DNA from: Aldehydirespirator sp965203575
Lineage (GTDB): Bacteria; Actinomycetota; Acidimicrobiia; Acidimicrobiales; Aldehydirespiratoraceae
Direction: 5' to 3'
Assembly (NCBI GenBank): GCA_965203575.1
Contig: OZ241894.1
Coordinates: 1,116,001-1,180,000 of the forward strand
Length of the DNA: 64,000 nt
This document shows, in pieces, positions 58,254 through 64,000 of this stretch; positions within the stretch are counted from its first letter, which is position 1, and each line of letters starts with the position of its first letter. The translations under genes were made by a program, and so were the position numbers. The notes beneath the pieces are model-generated. The model worked only from the letters and a program-made list of their open reading frames with translations, did no database searches and had not been told where the DNA came from.

Positions 58254-58291
58254 TCCCGCTCTTGTTCGCTGCGCTCACGGGCCGCTCGGGC
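58254..58291 (+). repeat. Dispersed 38-bp repeat, fourth copy
   Basis: The same core as at 41131, 41174 and 49361. It lies in the only sizeable gap of the mrp operon, between subunits D and E. Confidence 0.88.
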
Positions 58292-58324
58292 CACGGCCTC
58301 GCTCGGCGATTCGCGATGGTCCGC

Positions 58325-58861
58325 ATGAATCGCTCCATGTTCGCTCGGCCTCTGAAGAGATATCCGGGAACGCCGCGGCGGGTGGTGACCACCGCGGGCC
58401 TCGTCCTGGTCTGGTGCGGCCTCTGGGGATCCGTGTCGATCGCCAATCTGGCGTCCGGCTTGGCCCTCTCCGTCGTCGTGCTGGCGGCCGACCGGGGACC
58501 GACGGCCCGCCACGTGATCCGTTTCCGGCCCTTGCTGAGATTCGCTTGGCTGGTCCTGGTCGACCTGGCCCGCTCGACGGTCAACGTGGCCCTCGAGATC
58601 GCCACGCCCAACGACGGCACGGAGGAGGTCATCGTCGCCGTCGACCTGCCGGCCACCGGCAGCGAGCACATGCTGCTCCTGTCGGCGTCGATCACGCTCA
58701 GTCCCGGGACGGCGGTCGTCGATGTCGACCGCTCGTCGGGCCGGTACTACATCCACCTGCTCCACGGCCGCCTGAGCGCAGAGACGGTGGCCCACGCCCA
58801 CGAGCTCGCCAAGCTGGCCTGCGAAGCCCTGCCGACCTCCAGTCCGATGGGCGTCCGATGA
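58325..58861 (+). CDS. mrpE: Mrp antiporter subunit E
   Basis: 178 aa. LVLVWCGLWGSVSIANLASGLALS starts the MnhE domain, and DLARSTVNVALEIA with ASITLSPGTAVVDVD are family features. Start uncertain: ATGs at 58316, 58325 and 58337 are in frame. Unlike the other mrp genes it is separated from its neighbour by about 118 bp containing the dispersed repeat. Confidence 0.88.
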   Translation: MNRSMFARPLKRYPGTPRRVVTTAGLVLVWCGLWGSVSIANLASGLALSVVVLAADRGPTARHVIRFRPLLRFAWLVLVDLARSTVNVALEIATPNDGTEEVIVAVDLPATGSEHMLLLSASITLSPGTAVVDVDRSSGRYYIHLLHGRLSAETVAHAHELAKLACEALPTSSPMGVR

Positions 58862-58914
58862 TCGCACGAGACACCGCCGCGCCGCAACGGGCCTCGGACC
58901 CGTCGGTCCGATGA
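58858..58914 (+). other. 18-codon bridging mini-ORF between mrpE and mrpF
   Basis: ATG within ATGA at 58858-58861 and stop within ATGA at 58911-58914. The 13-mer GTCCGATGATCGC is present at both ends (58853-58865 and 58906-58918, offset 53). It looks like a tandem duplication of an overlap junction, and may still couple mrpE translation to mrpF. Confidence 0.55.
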
Positions 58915-59186
58915 TCGCGTTGGCCGCGGCCGGCTTCGCGGCTGCCGGACTGTGCGCCGTCTACCGAGTGGTGCGCGGCCCCAGCCTGGCCGACCGGGTG
59001 ATCGGCGTGGAAGTGGCCCTCGTCTCCCTCGCCGGCGGCATCGTCATCGATGCCATCAACCGCGACAGCCACGCCCTTCTCGCGATCATCACCGTGATCG
59101 CCCTGGTCGGGCTGGCCGGCACGTTCGCGGCCAGCCGGTTCCTGGAGCGCGATATGGACGGCGCCAACGACAGGACCACGCCATGA
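58911..59186 (+). CDS. mrpF: Mrp antiporter subunit F
   Basis: 91 aa, three helices. VRGPSLADRVIGVEVALVSLAG is the MnhF signature. Overlaps mrpG as ATGA. Confidence 0.92.
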   Translation: MIALAAAGFAAAGLCAVYRVVRGPSLADRVIGVEVALVSLAGGIVIDAINRDSHALLAIITVIALVGLAGTFAASRFLERDMDGANDRTTP

Positions 59187-59521
59187 GGGTCGCGGCCGAG
59201 GTGGTGATGGTCGCCGGTGCGGTGATCGCGGTCCTGGCCGGCATCGGGCTGCTCCGGTTCTCGACGCCGTTCGCCCGGATCCAGGCCGCCGGCAAGGCCA
59301 GCCCGGTAGCCCTGCTGCTGATGTCGGTAGGGGCCGCTCCCCTGCTCGGTTGGCGTGGATTCGCCTACCTGGCCATCGCGGCGGGCGCGATGATCGTCAC
59401 GCTGCCCATCGTCGCACACCTGCTGCTGAGGGCCGTCCACCGGACCGACAGGATCGACCACCTAGCCATGGACGACCTGGCCGCCGACGAGGAAGGCGAG
59501 ACGAACCTCGGTTCCTTCTGA
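59183..59521 (+). CDS. mrpG: Mrp antiporter subunit G
   Basis: 112 aa. GIGLLRFSTPFARIQAAGKAS is the MnhG signature. The last 60 bp overlap the convergent kinase-like gene. It completes the A-G operon. Confidence 0.92.
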   Translation: MRVAAEVVMVAGAVIAVLAGIGLLRFSTPFARIQAAGKASPVALLLMSVGAAPLLGWRGFAYLAIAAGAMIVTLPIVAHLLLRAVHRTDRIDHLAMDDLAADEEGETNLGSF

Positions 59522-59902
59522 GCTGGAGTCGATGCTCGATTGGTCGGCCAGGGCCCGCATGATGGAGATGCCCATGCCGGACTCCCGGCCGAGCCGGGCT
59601 TCCGACTCCGGGGGCGGCATCTCCGGCAGCGCGTCCACGTCGAAGCCGGGACCCTCGTCGCGGACCGTCACCACCACGCTCCCATTGGAGCAGCGGCAAC
59701 AGACCCTCACGGGACGGGTGCTACCGGAGCGGATGTGGGCCTGTATGGCGTTGGTGGTCGCCTCCGACACCGCCACCCGGAGGTCGTCGACGCGCGACGG
59801 CTCGAGGCTCGGCGCCAACTCGGCCGCCGCGGCCACAACCAGTCGCACCAGGGACACGTAGTCGGCCCGGGCCGGGATCTCGATCTCGACTGTGTCGCTC
59901 AT
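59462..59902 (-). CDS. RsbW-like ATP-binding anti-sigma kinase
   Basis: 146 aa GHKL fold. N box VDDLRVAVSEATTNAIQAHI, G1 box VTVRDEGPGFD and a G2-like GMGISIMRALAD are seen. The ATG at 59902 overlaps the STAS stop (ATGA), a typical anti-sigma/antagonist pair. Its 3' end overlaps mrpG by 60 bp on the other strand. The target sigma factor is not in the window. Confidence 0.85.
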   Translation of the reverse strand: MSDTVEIEIPARADYVSLVRLVVAAAAELAPSLEPSRVDDLRVAVSEATTNAIQAHIRSGSTRPVRVCCRCSNGSVVVTVRDEGPGFDVDALPEMPPPESEARLGRESGMGISIMRALADQSSIDSSSEGTEVRLAFLVGGQVVHG

Positions 59903-60279
59903 GGCCGCCTCCGGGTGGAGGTCGCGCCGTCGGAGACGACCGCGGACAGCTCGGACAGGGTGTCGATCGAGTCGTGCAGGGCCAAGATCCTGTCCAGGTC
60001 GCAGATCTCGAACACTCTCCGGATGCGGGACGACGGACACACCAGAGCCAGCTCACCGCCTCGCTGGCGCACTCGCTTGAGCGCGCCGACCACCGCCCCT
60101 AGGCCGAACGAGTCGACGAAGTCCAGCTCCGACAAGTCGAGAGCCAGCAGGCGGGAACCCTCGGCCACCGCGGTGACGACGGCCTGGCGCATATCGGGTG
60201 CCCCGACGACGTCAAGGTCGCCACCGACGCTGAGAACGGTCCACGGCGGCTGCTCACTGCGCCGGATCGTGACAGACAC
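59899..60279 (-). CDS. STAS anti-anti-sigma factor
   Basis: 126 aa. LALDLSELDFVDSFGLGAVV carries the phosphorylatable Ser (DS in FVDSFGL), followed by GGELALVCPSSRIRRVFEI. It would bind the kinase encoded next and free a sigma factor. Confidence 0.88.
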   Translation of the reverse strand: MSVTIRRSEQPPWTVLSVGGDLDVVGAPDMRQAVVTAVAEGSRLLALDLSELDFVDSFGLGAVVGALKRVRQRGGELALVCPSSRIRRVFEICDLDRILALHDSIDTLSELSAVVSDGATSTRRRP

Positions 60280-60348
60280 AGACCAAGACGGTACCGCCTG
60301 TATGGATTGACTTGGTGATTCCGGGGCGCCCGAGTGTCGTGCAACCGT

Positions 60349-60768
60349 CTATTCAAGACGCATGGTGGCGCGGGCCTCGAACACCGCGTCGGAGACCAGC
60401 GGTCCCACCAGCGGAACGTCGGTGGGCTCGGCGTAGCGCAACTCCACGATTGCCCGGCCACCGGCTCGCCGCACAAGAACCGTCAGCCGTCCCGGGTCCA
60501 GGTCGGACGCGGCCAGCGCGGCGGAGCGCACCGCGCCATCACTCACGCCGACGGCAGCGGAGCGCACCGCTTCCCGGGCTGCGTGTGTGACCAGCACCCT
60601 GGTCCGCACGAGCAGGCCCACCTGCACGAGGGCCAGCAGCATCAGCGCGAAGAACGGCATCACCAACGCCAGCTCCACCGTCGCCTGTCCCGATTGGCGC
60701 GACCGTCCGAGCCGGCGCGACCGTCCGAGCCGGCGCGACGGTCCGGACCGGGAGCGTCCTGCGGTCAC
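60349..60768 (-). CDS. tadE: TadE-like pilus assembly protein
   Basis: 139 aa. A basic N-terminus with a repeated RLGRSR block leads to SGQATVELALVMPFFALMLLAL, the TadE signature with the Glu after the cleavage-type Gly. The remainder is extracytoplasmic. GTG at 60768 overlaps the pilin stop as GTGA. Confidence 0.88.
   Translation of the reverse strand: MTAGRSRSGPSRRLGRSRRLGRSRQSGQATVELALVMPFFALMLLALVQVGLLVRTRVLVTHAAREAVRSAAVGVSDGAVRSAALAASDLDPGRLTVLVRRAGGRAIVELRYAEPTDVPLVGPLVSDAVFEARATMRLE
60696..60747 (-). repeat. 18-bp tandem repeat in the tadE start
   Basis: Two exact copies of GGCGCGACCGTCCGAGCC (60696-60713, 60714-60731) and a partial third. They encode the basic RLGRSR blocks before the pilin-like helix. 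Confidence 0.85.
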
Positions 60769-60977
60769 GAGACCATGTTGGCGACCGTGTCCACCATCTT
60801 GTCGAGCAGCCACGCGATCTTGCCCGAGCCGGTCGCCCAGGTCAGCAACAGCAAGGCCACCGCGGCCGCGCCGACGAGCACGAGCGCGTACTCGGCGGTG
60901 GTCTGGCCGCGGTCGTCCATCCGGTGCCGGGCCGATCCGCCGTACGCCTGCAGTGCGGAGCAGATGCGCAGGAACAT
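60765..60977 (-). CDS. flp: Flp-type pilin
   Basis: 70 aa. DDRGQTTAEYALVLVGAAAVALLLL has the G-x4-EY pattern of Flp pilins (prepilin cleavage after Gly). The ATG at 60977 follows AGAGGAG by 6 bp. It is the likely fibre subunit of the tad operon. Confidence 0.9.
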   Translation of the reverse strand: MFLRICSALQAYGGSARHRMDDRGQTTAEYALVLVGAAAVALLLLTWATGSGKIAWLLDKMVDTVANMVS

Positions 60978-60988
60978 GGTCACTCCTC

Positions 60989-61771
60989 TCAAGGCGAGAA
61001 ACCCAAGTCAGAGATGGTTGTCAGCAGCAACGGGACGACGGTGAGCAGGCAGAAGGCGGGCAGCACGCAGAACACGAGCGGGAACAGCATCAGCACCGGA
61101 ACTCGCCTGGCAGCCTCCTGCGCCCGGACCCGGCGCCGGCGGTGAGCCTCATCGGCAGCTCGCTGCAGGGCGGGCCGGAGCGGTGTTCCATCGATCTCGG
61201 CCGCAGTCACCGCGTGCACGACCGACGAGACGCTGGAGCCCAGACTCTCTCGCAGCCTTCGCGCCGATTCGACGAAGGGCTCTCCGGCTGCGGTGCGCCG
61301 CACCACTGCCAGCAACTCCGACCGGAACGGCTCCGAGACTCGGGGACCGATGTCGGCCAGCGCCGTCACCGTGGGCCTGCCCGCTCCGACCACCAGCCCG
61401 AGCAAGTCGATCACTTCGGGTAGGTGGCGCTCGACCTGCAGCATCCGCTGGCGCTTGCGGGAACGGCGCCGGACGACGACCGCACCCACGACCCCCGAGA
61501 GCGCGAGCAGGCCGGCGGCCGGACCGAGCGCCACGGCCGCGGCCGCCGCTACGAGAGCCAAGGCTCCGACCAGCGTCTCGTCCTCCGGCTCGACTGCACC
61601 CCTCGACAGCCACCGACCCAGCGCCGACAGAGCACCGGTCGGGTCGCGGCCGGCGGTCCGGTCGACACCGCGAAGGCGGCGACGGGCGGCGCGGCTCGTT
61701 GCGGCTGCTGTATCGAAGACCGTCAGCACCAGCAGGGCTGCTGCGGCCACCGGCATGAGACCTACGCCCAT
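60989..61771 (-). CDS. tadC: TadC-like T2SSF membrane protein
   Basis: 260 aa. N-terminal helix, then RHLPEVIDLLGLVVGAGRPTVTA and the T2SSF helix pair up to SSVVHAVTAAEIDGTPLRPAL, basic EAHRRRRVRAQEAARRVPV and a final membrane helix VFCVLPAFCLLTVVPLLL. The ATG at 61771 overlaps the TadB stop by 10 bp. Confidence 0.88.
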   Translation of the reverse strand: MGVGLMPVAAAALLVLTVFDTAAATSRAARRRLRGVDRTAGRDPTGALSALGRWLSRGAVEPEDETLVGALALVAAAAAVALGPAAGLLALSGVVGAVVVRRRSRKRQRMLQVERHLPEVIDLLGLVVGAGRPTVTALADIGPRVSEPFRSELLAVVRRTAAGEPFVESARRLRESLGSSVSSVVHAVTAAEIDGTPLRPALQRAADEAHRRRRVRAQEAARRVPVLMLFPLVFCVLPAFCLLTVVPLLLTTISDLGFSP

Positions 61772-62445
61772 CGGCCCACACCCCGGCTCAGTCGGGCCAT
61801 CCACCAGAGGCCGAGACATTCCAGTGCCAGGCCGGCCACCAGCGACATGAGCCCGACCGGCGTGGCCAGCAGCCCGCTCATCGCATCGGTGTCGACCAGC
61901 GTGACGATGACCGCGAAACCGGCCGGAGCCGCCGCGACGACCATCCCAGAGGTCCGCGTCTGCGAGGTCAGGGCCCGGATCTCGTCGCCGAGCGCCTGCC
62001 GCTGGCGCAGCGATGCGGCCGCCCGATCAAGACTCGCGGCCATGGCCGCGCCCGAGGTGTGGCCCAGCACCAGCAGGGCCGCAGCCGCCCGGCGGTCGGG
62101 TGTGTCGGCGACCCAATCGTCAAGCGCGTCCGAGAGGCTCAGACCCCCGCGGACCCTGCTCACCACGGCACGCAGGCCGGTCTCGGGGAGCTCGGCAGCC
62201 ACACCGTCGAGGGCGGTCAACACGGAGGCGCCGGATCGCAGGGCCCGGGCCGTCAACTCAAGCGCCTGCGGTATGGCGTCAGCCTGCTCAGACCGCCCTC
62301 TCCACCGTCGCACCGCAGCCGCCAGCCGGGTGGACCCGGCCCTCCGCCGCGGCGCGCCACCCTGCACGCGGCCCCTGGGCGCCGCCGGCGGCAGATCGGG
62401 GGCCAACGCCACAAACACCAGGACGGCAGCCAGAACCGCAGTCAC
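61762..62445 (-). CDS. tadB: TadB-like T2SSF membrane protein
   Basis: 227 aa. The T2SSF region runs from IPQALELTARALRSGASVLTAL to LGHTSGAAMAASLDRAA, then ALGDEIRALTSQTRTSGMVVAAAP and closing helices. It is somewhat short, as in other actinobacterial TadB. Overlaps tadA (ATGA). Confidence 0.88.
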   Translation of the reverse strand: MTAVLAAVLVFVALAPDLPPAAPRGRVQGGAPRRRAGSTRLAAAVRRWRGRSEQADAIPQALELTARALRSGASVLTALDGVAAELPETGLRAVVSRVRGGLSLSDALDDWVADTPDRRAAAALLVLGHTSGAAMAASLDRAAASLRQRQALGDEIRALTSQTRTSGMVVAAAPAGFAVIVTLVDTDAMSGLLATPVGLMSLVAGLALECLGLWWMARLSRGVGRWA

Positions 62446-63638
62446 TTCTCGACCTCAAGGCGGGCAGCTCGGGCGATGGGCGAGCAGACCTCGGTGTCAC
62501 CGGCCAGCAGGCGCACCCGGTCGTGGTCCGTCACTTCGGCGACGGCGACGATCCGCCGGGTGCCGTCGGGGGATCTTCCCAGATGCACGACGGCATCGAT
62601 GGCGGCGGTCACATGGTCCCGGACCGCCTCTACTCCCAAGCGCTCATCGGCTGCCGTGGCCAGCGCGGTCAGGCGGCGCAGAGCGTCGACCGGACCGTTG
62701 GCGTGCACCGTGGAGAGGCACCCGGCGTGGCCCGTGTTCAGGGCGTGCAGCAGATCCAGCGCCTCAGGGCCCCGCACCTCTCCCACCACCAGCCGGTCGG
62801 GACGCATCCGCAGCGCGTTGCGCACGAGATCCCGGATCGTCACCGCGCCTCCACCCTCGCGGGACTCGGGCCGGGCCTCCAGCCTCACCACGTGGGGATG
62901 CTCCAGCTGCAGTTCGGCGGCGTCCTCGATGGTGATGACCCGCTGATGGTGGCTCGCCCGGCCGGCCAGGGCGTTGAGCAGAGTAGTCTTGCCCGCCCCC
63001 GTGCCGCCGCTCACGACGAGATTGGCCCCCCGGTCCACCAACTCCTCGAGCAGAGCCACCACCGGCGGGCCCGCGAACATCTCGAGGGCCACGTCGGGCA
63101 CCACGAAGCGGCGGATCGTCACATAGGGGCCGTCGACCGCCACCGGAGGAACGGCCACATGGACCCGGGAGCCGTCGGGCAGGCGACCGTCCACGCAGGG
63201 GGTCAGCTGGTCGACCCGGCGGCCCAGCGGGGACACGATTCTCTCGATGACCAGGTCGACGGCGGCCCGGTCCAGCGACACCCCGCTCCGGCTCACCGTG
63301 CCGCCCCGCTCGATCCACACCGGACCCGGCCCGTTGATCATCACCTCGCTGACCGATGCATCGGCGAGCAGCGGCTCCAAGGGGCCCAGGCCATGCACCC
63401 GGGCCGCGACCCGGGCCACCACGTCGTCGAGCACATGCGTCGGGGTGAGGGGGGCCAGTGCGCGGACGATGCCCGCTATGTCCACCGCCGGCATCGGGCC
63501 CTCGGCAATCGTGTCGATCACCCTGCGATGCACGGCCTCCACCAGTGCGGCGGAGCCGTTGGCGCCGGCGGCGCGGGCTCGGCCGGCCGTGTCGCGGTCC
63601 ACTTCCGATCTCTGAGCCGTCGCGGCGCGGCCGGTCAT
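62442..63638 (-). CDS. tadA: TadA/CpaF secretion ATPase
   Basis: 398 aa. Walker A VVSGGTGAGKTTLLNAL, Asp box ITIEDAAELQLEHPHVVRLE, Walker B LVVGEVRGPEALDLLHALNTGH and His box GCLSTVHANGP are all conserved. It powers pilus assembly. Starts with ATGA overlap to the next gene upstream. Confidence 0.94.
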   Translation of the reverse strand: MTGRAATAQRSEVDRDTAGRARAAGANGSAALVEAVHRRVIDTIAEGPMPAVDIAGIVRALAPLTPTHVLDDVVARVAARVHGLGPLEPLLADASVSEVMINGPGPVWIERGGTVSRSGVSLDRAAVDLVIERIVSPLGRRVDQLTPCVDGRLPDGSRVHVAVPPVAVDGPYVTIRRFVVPDVALEMFAGPPVVALLEELVDRGANLVVSGGTGAGKTTLLNALAGRASHHQRVITIEDAAELQLEHPHVVRLEARPESREGGGAVTIRDLVRNALRMRPDRLVVGEVRGPEALDLLHALNTGHAGCLSTVHANGPVDALRRLTALATAADERLGVEAVRDHVTAAIDAVVHLGRSPDGTRRIVAVAEVTDHDRVRLLAGDTEVCSPIARAARLEVEK

Positions 63639-64000
63639 GCCGGCAACTCGAAGCGCCGCAGCGGCGGAGGGAGCATGCTCACGATCGTCCCCGCGTCGAC
63701 CGACCGTGCGACGCGGGGATCCCAGGCCACCCGCTTCACGCTGGAAGCACCGACGGCGGCGGACACGTCCCGCACCCGCAGAGCACGGCCCGGCTCCTCC
63801 ACCAGGACCACCCAGTCATAGGGACCGGACGTCCGCTGGGCTCGATTCAGGGCGAGGTAGCAGGACCGCAGCACGCACACCGGCCGGTGCGAGGCGGCGA
63901 GGTCGGTTCGCAGCTCGAACGGGTCCAGCCCGGCGTCCACTACCACCGGACCGATGCGGGCCAGCATTTCGAGGGCCAGCACCAGCCTCGAACGCTGGTT
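63635..64000 (-). CDS. CpaE/Ssd-like Tad-associated protein (partial)
   Basis: Only the C-terminal 121 residues are in the window; the frame is open to the edge. VVVDAGLDPFELRTDLAASHRPVCVLRSCYL fits the central sheet of a MinD/CpaE-like P-loop protein (Ssd type) that precedes tadA in actinobacteria. The P-loop itself lies outside the window. Confidence 0.7.
   Translation of the reverse strand, partial: NQRSRLVLALEMLARIGPVVVDAGLDPFELRTDLAASHRPVCVLRSCYLALNRAQRTSGPYDWVVLVEEPGRALRVRDVSAAVGASSVKRVAWDPRVARSVDAGTIVSMLPPPLRRFELPA

Overview
The window is GC-rich, densely packed DNA that reads as an actinobacterial chromosome. Pointers are an F420-type LLM oxidoreductase, a DUF2342-type zinc metalloprotease beside tilS and hpt, an RsrA-like zinc anti-sigma factor with its sigma factor, ClpC, an LppM-domain lipoprotein, a TopA with a basic repeat tail, and many ATGA/GTGA gene overlaps. 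A lineage such as Acidimicrobiia would fit, but that is inference.

Layout. 1-3 kb: remains of a Tad/type II secretion-like locus (T2SSF protein, small pilin-like proteins), with short duplications at several gene ends. 3.1-4.1 kb: DMT-family permease. 4.39 kb: tRNA-Thr(TGT). 4.55-18.6 kb: an accessory island of visibly lower GC. Its core is a minus-strand operon: a small HTH gene, a 1228-aa protein joining a DruA-like (DUF4338) region to a DptF-like P-loop region, a 511-aa protein of unknown fold, and a HerA/DptH-like ATPase with a PD-(D/E)XK-like segment. A divergent AbiEi-like regulator, a Swt1-type HEPN protein and an RHH protein follow. The HerA gene is split by a complete IS256-family element (8419-9861) with an exact 8-bp target duplication. 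Removing the element and one duplication restores a 1562-aa reading frame. 18.7-21.8 kb is decayed: a truncated IS1182-type transposase, a small membrane protein and half of a DMT permease.

21.9-30.0 kb is an amide/branched-chain-type uptake and hydrolysis locus: amidase, LivF, fused LivM-LivG, LivH, a lipoprotein binding protein, a cytoplasmic SRPBCC-AmiC-like fusion and an ArsR regulator. It looks like a sensor-controlled uptake pathway whose receptor is a paralogue of the transporter's own binding protein. 30.1-33.5 kb holds an LLM oxidoreductase, an SDR and an LppM-HAD fusion.

33.5-53.5 kb is housekeeping: clpC, a polyprenyl synthase, lysS, coaX, panC, a DUF2520 protein, folK, a Cys-less phosphatase-like protein, hpt, tilS, the metalloprotease, sigma/anti-sigma, tRNA-Thr(CGT), holB, tmk, an MFS protein, topA and nhaA. 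53.6-59.5 kb is a complete seven-gene Mrp antiporter operon (A-G), divergent from nhaA. 59.5-60.3 kb is an RsbW-like/STAS pair, and 60.3-64 kb is a second, intact Tad operon that runs off the window.

Most notable points: (i) a DruA/DptF/HerA defence-like operon with no phosphorothioation genes in view, recently broken by an IS; (ii) the SRPBCC-AmiC sensor paired with ArsR; (iii) recurrent tandem duplications at gene boundaries.
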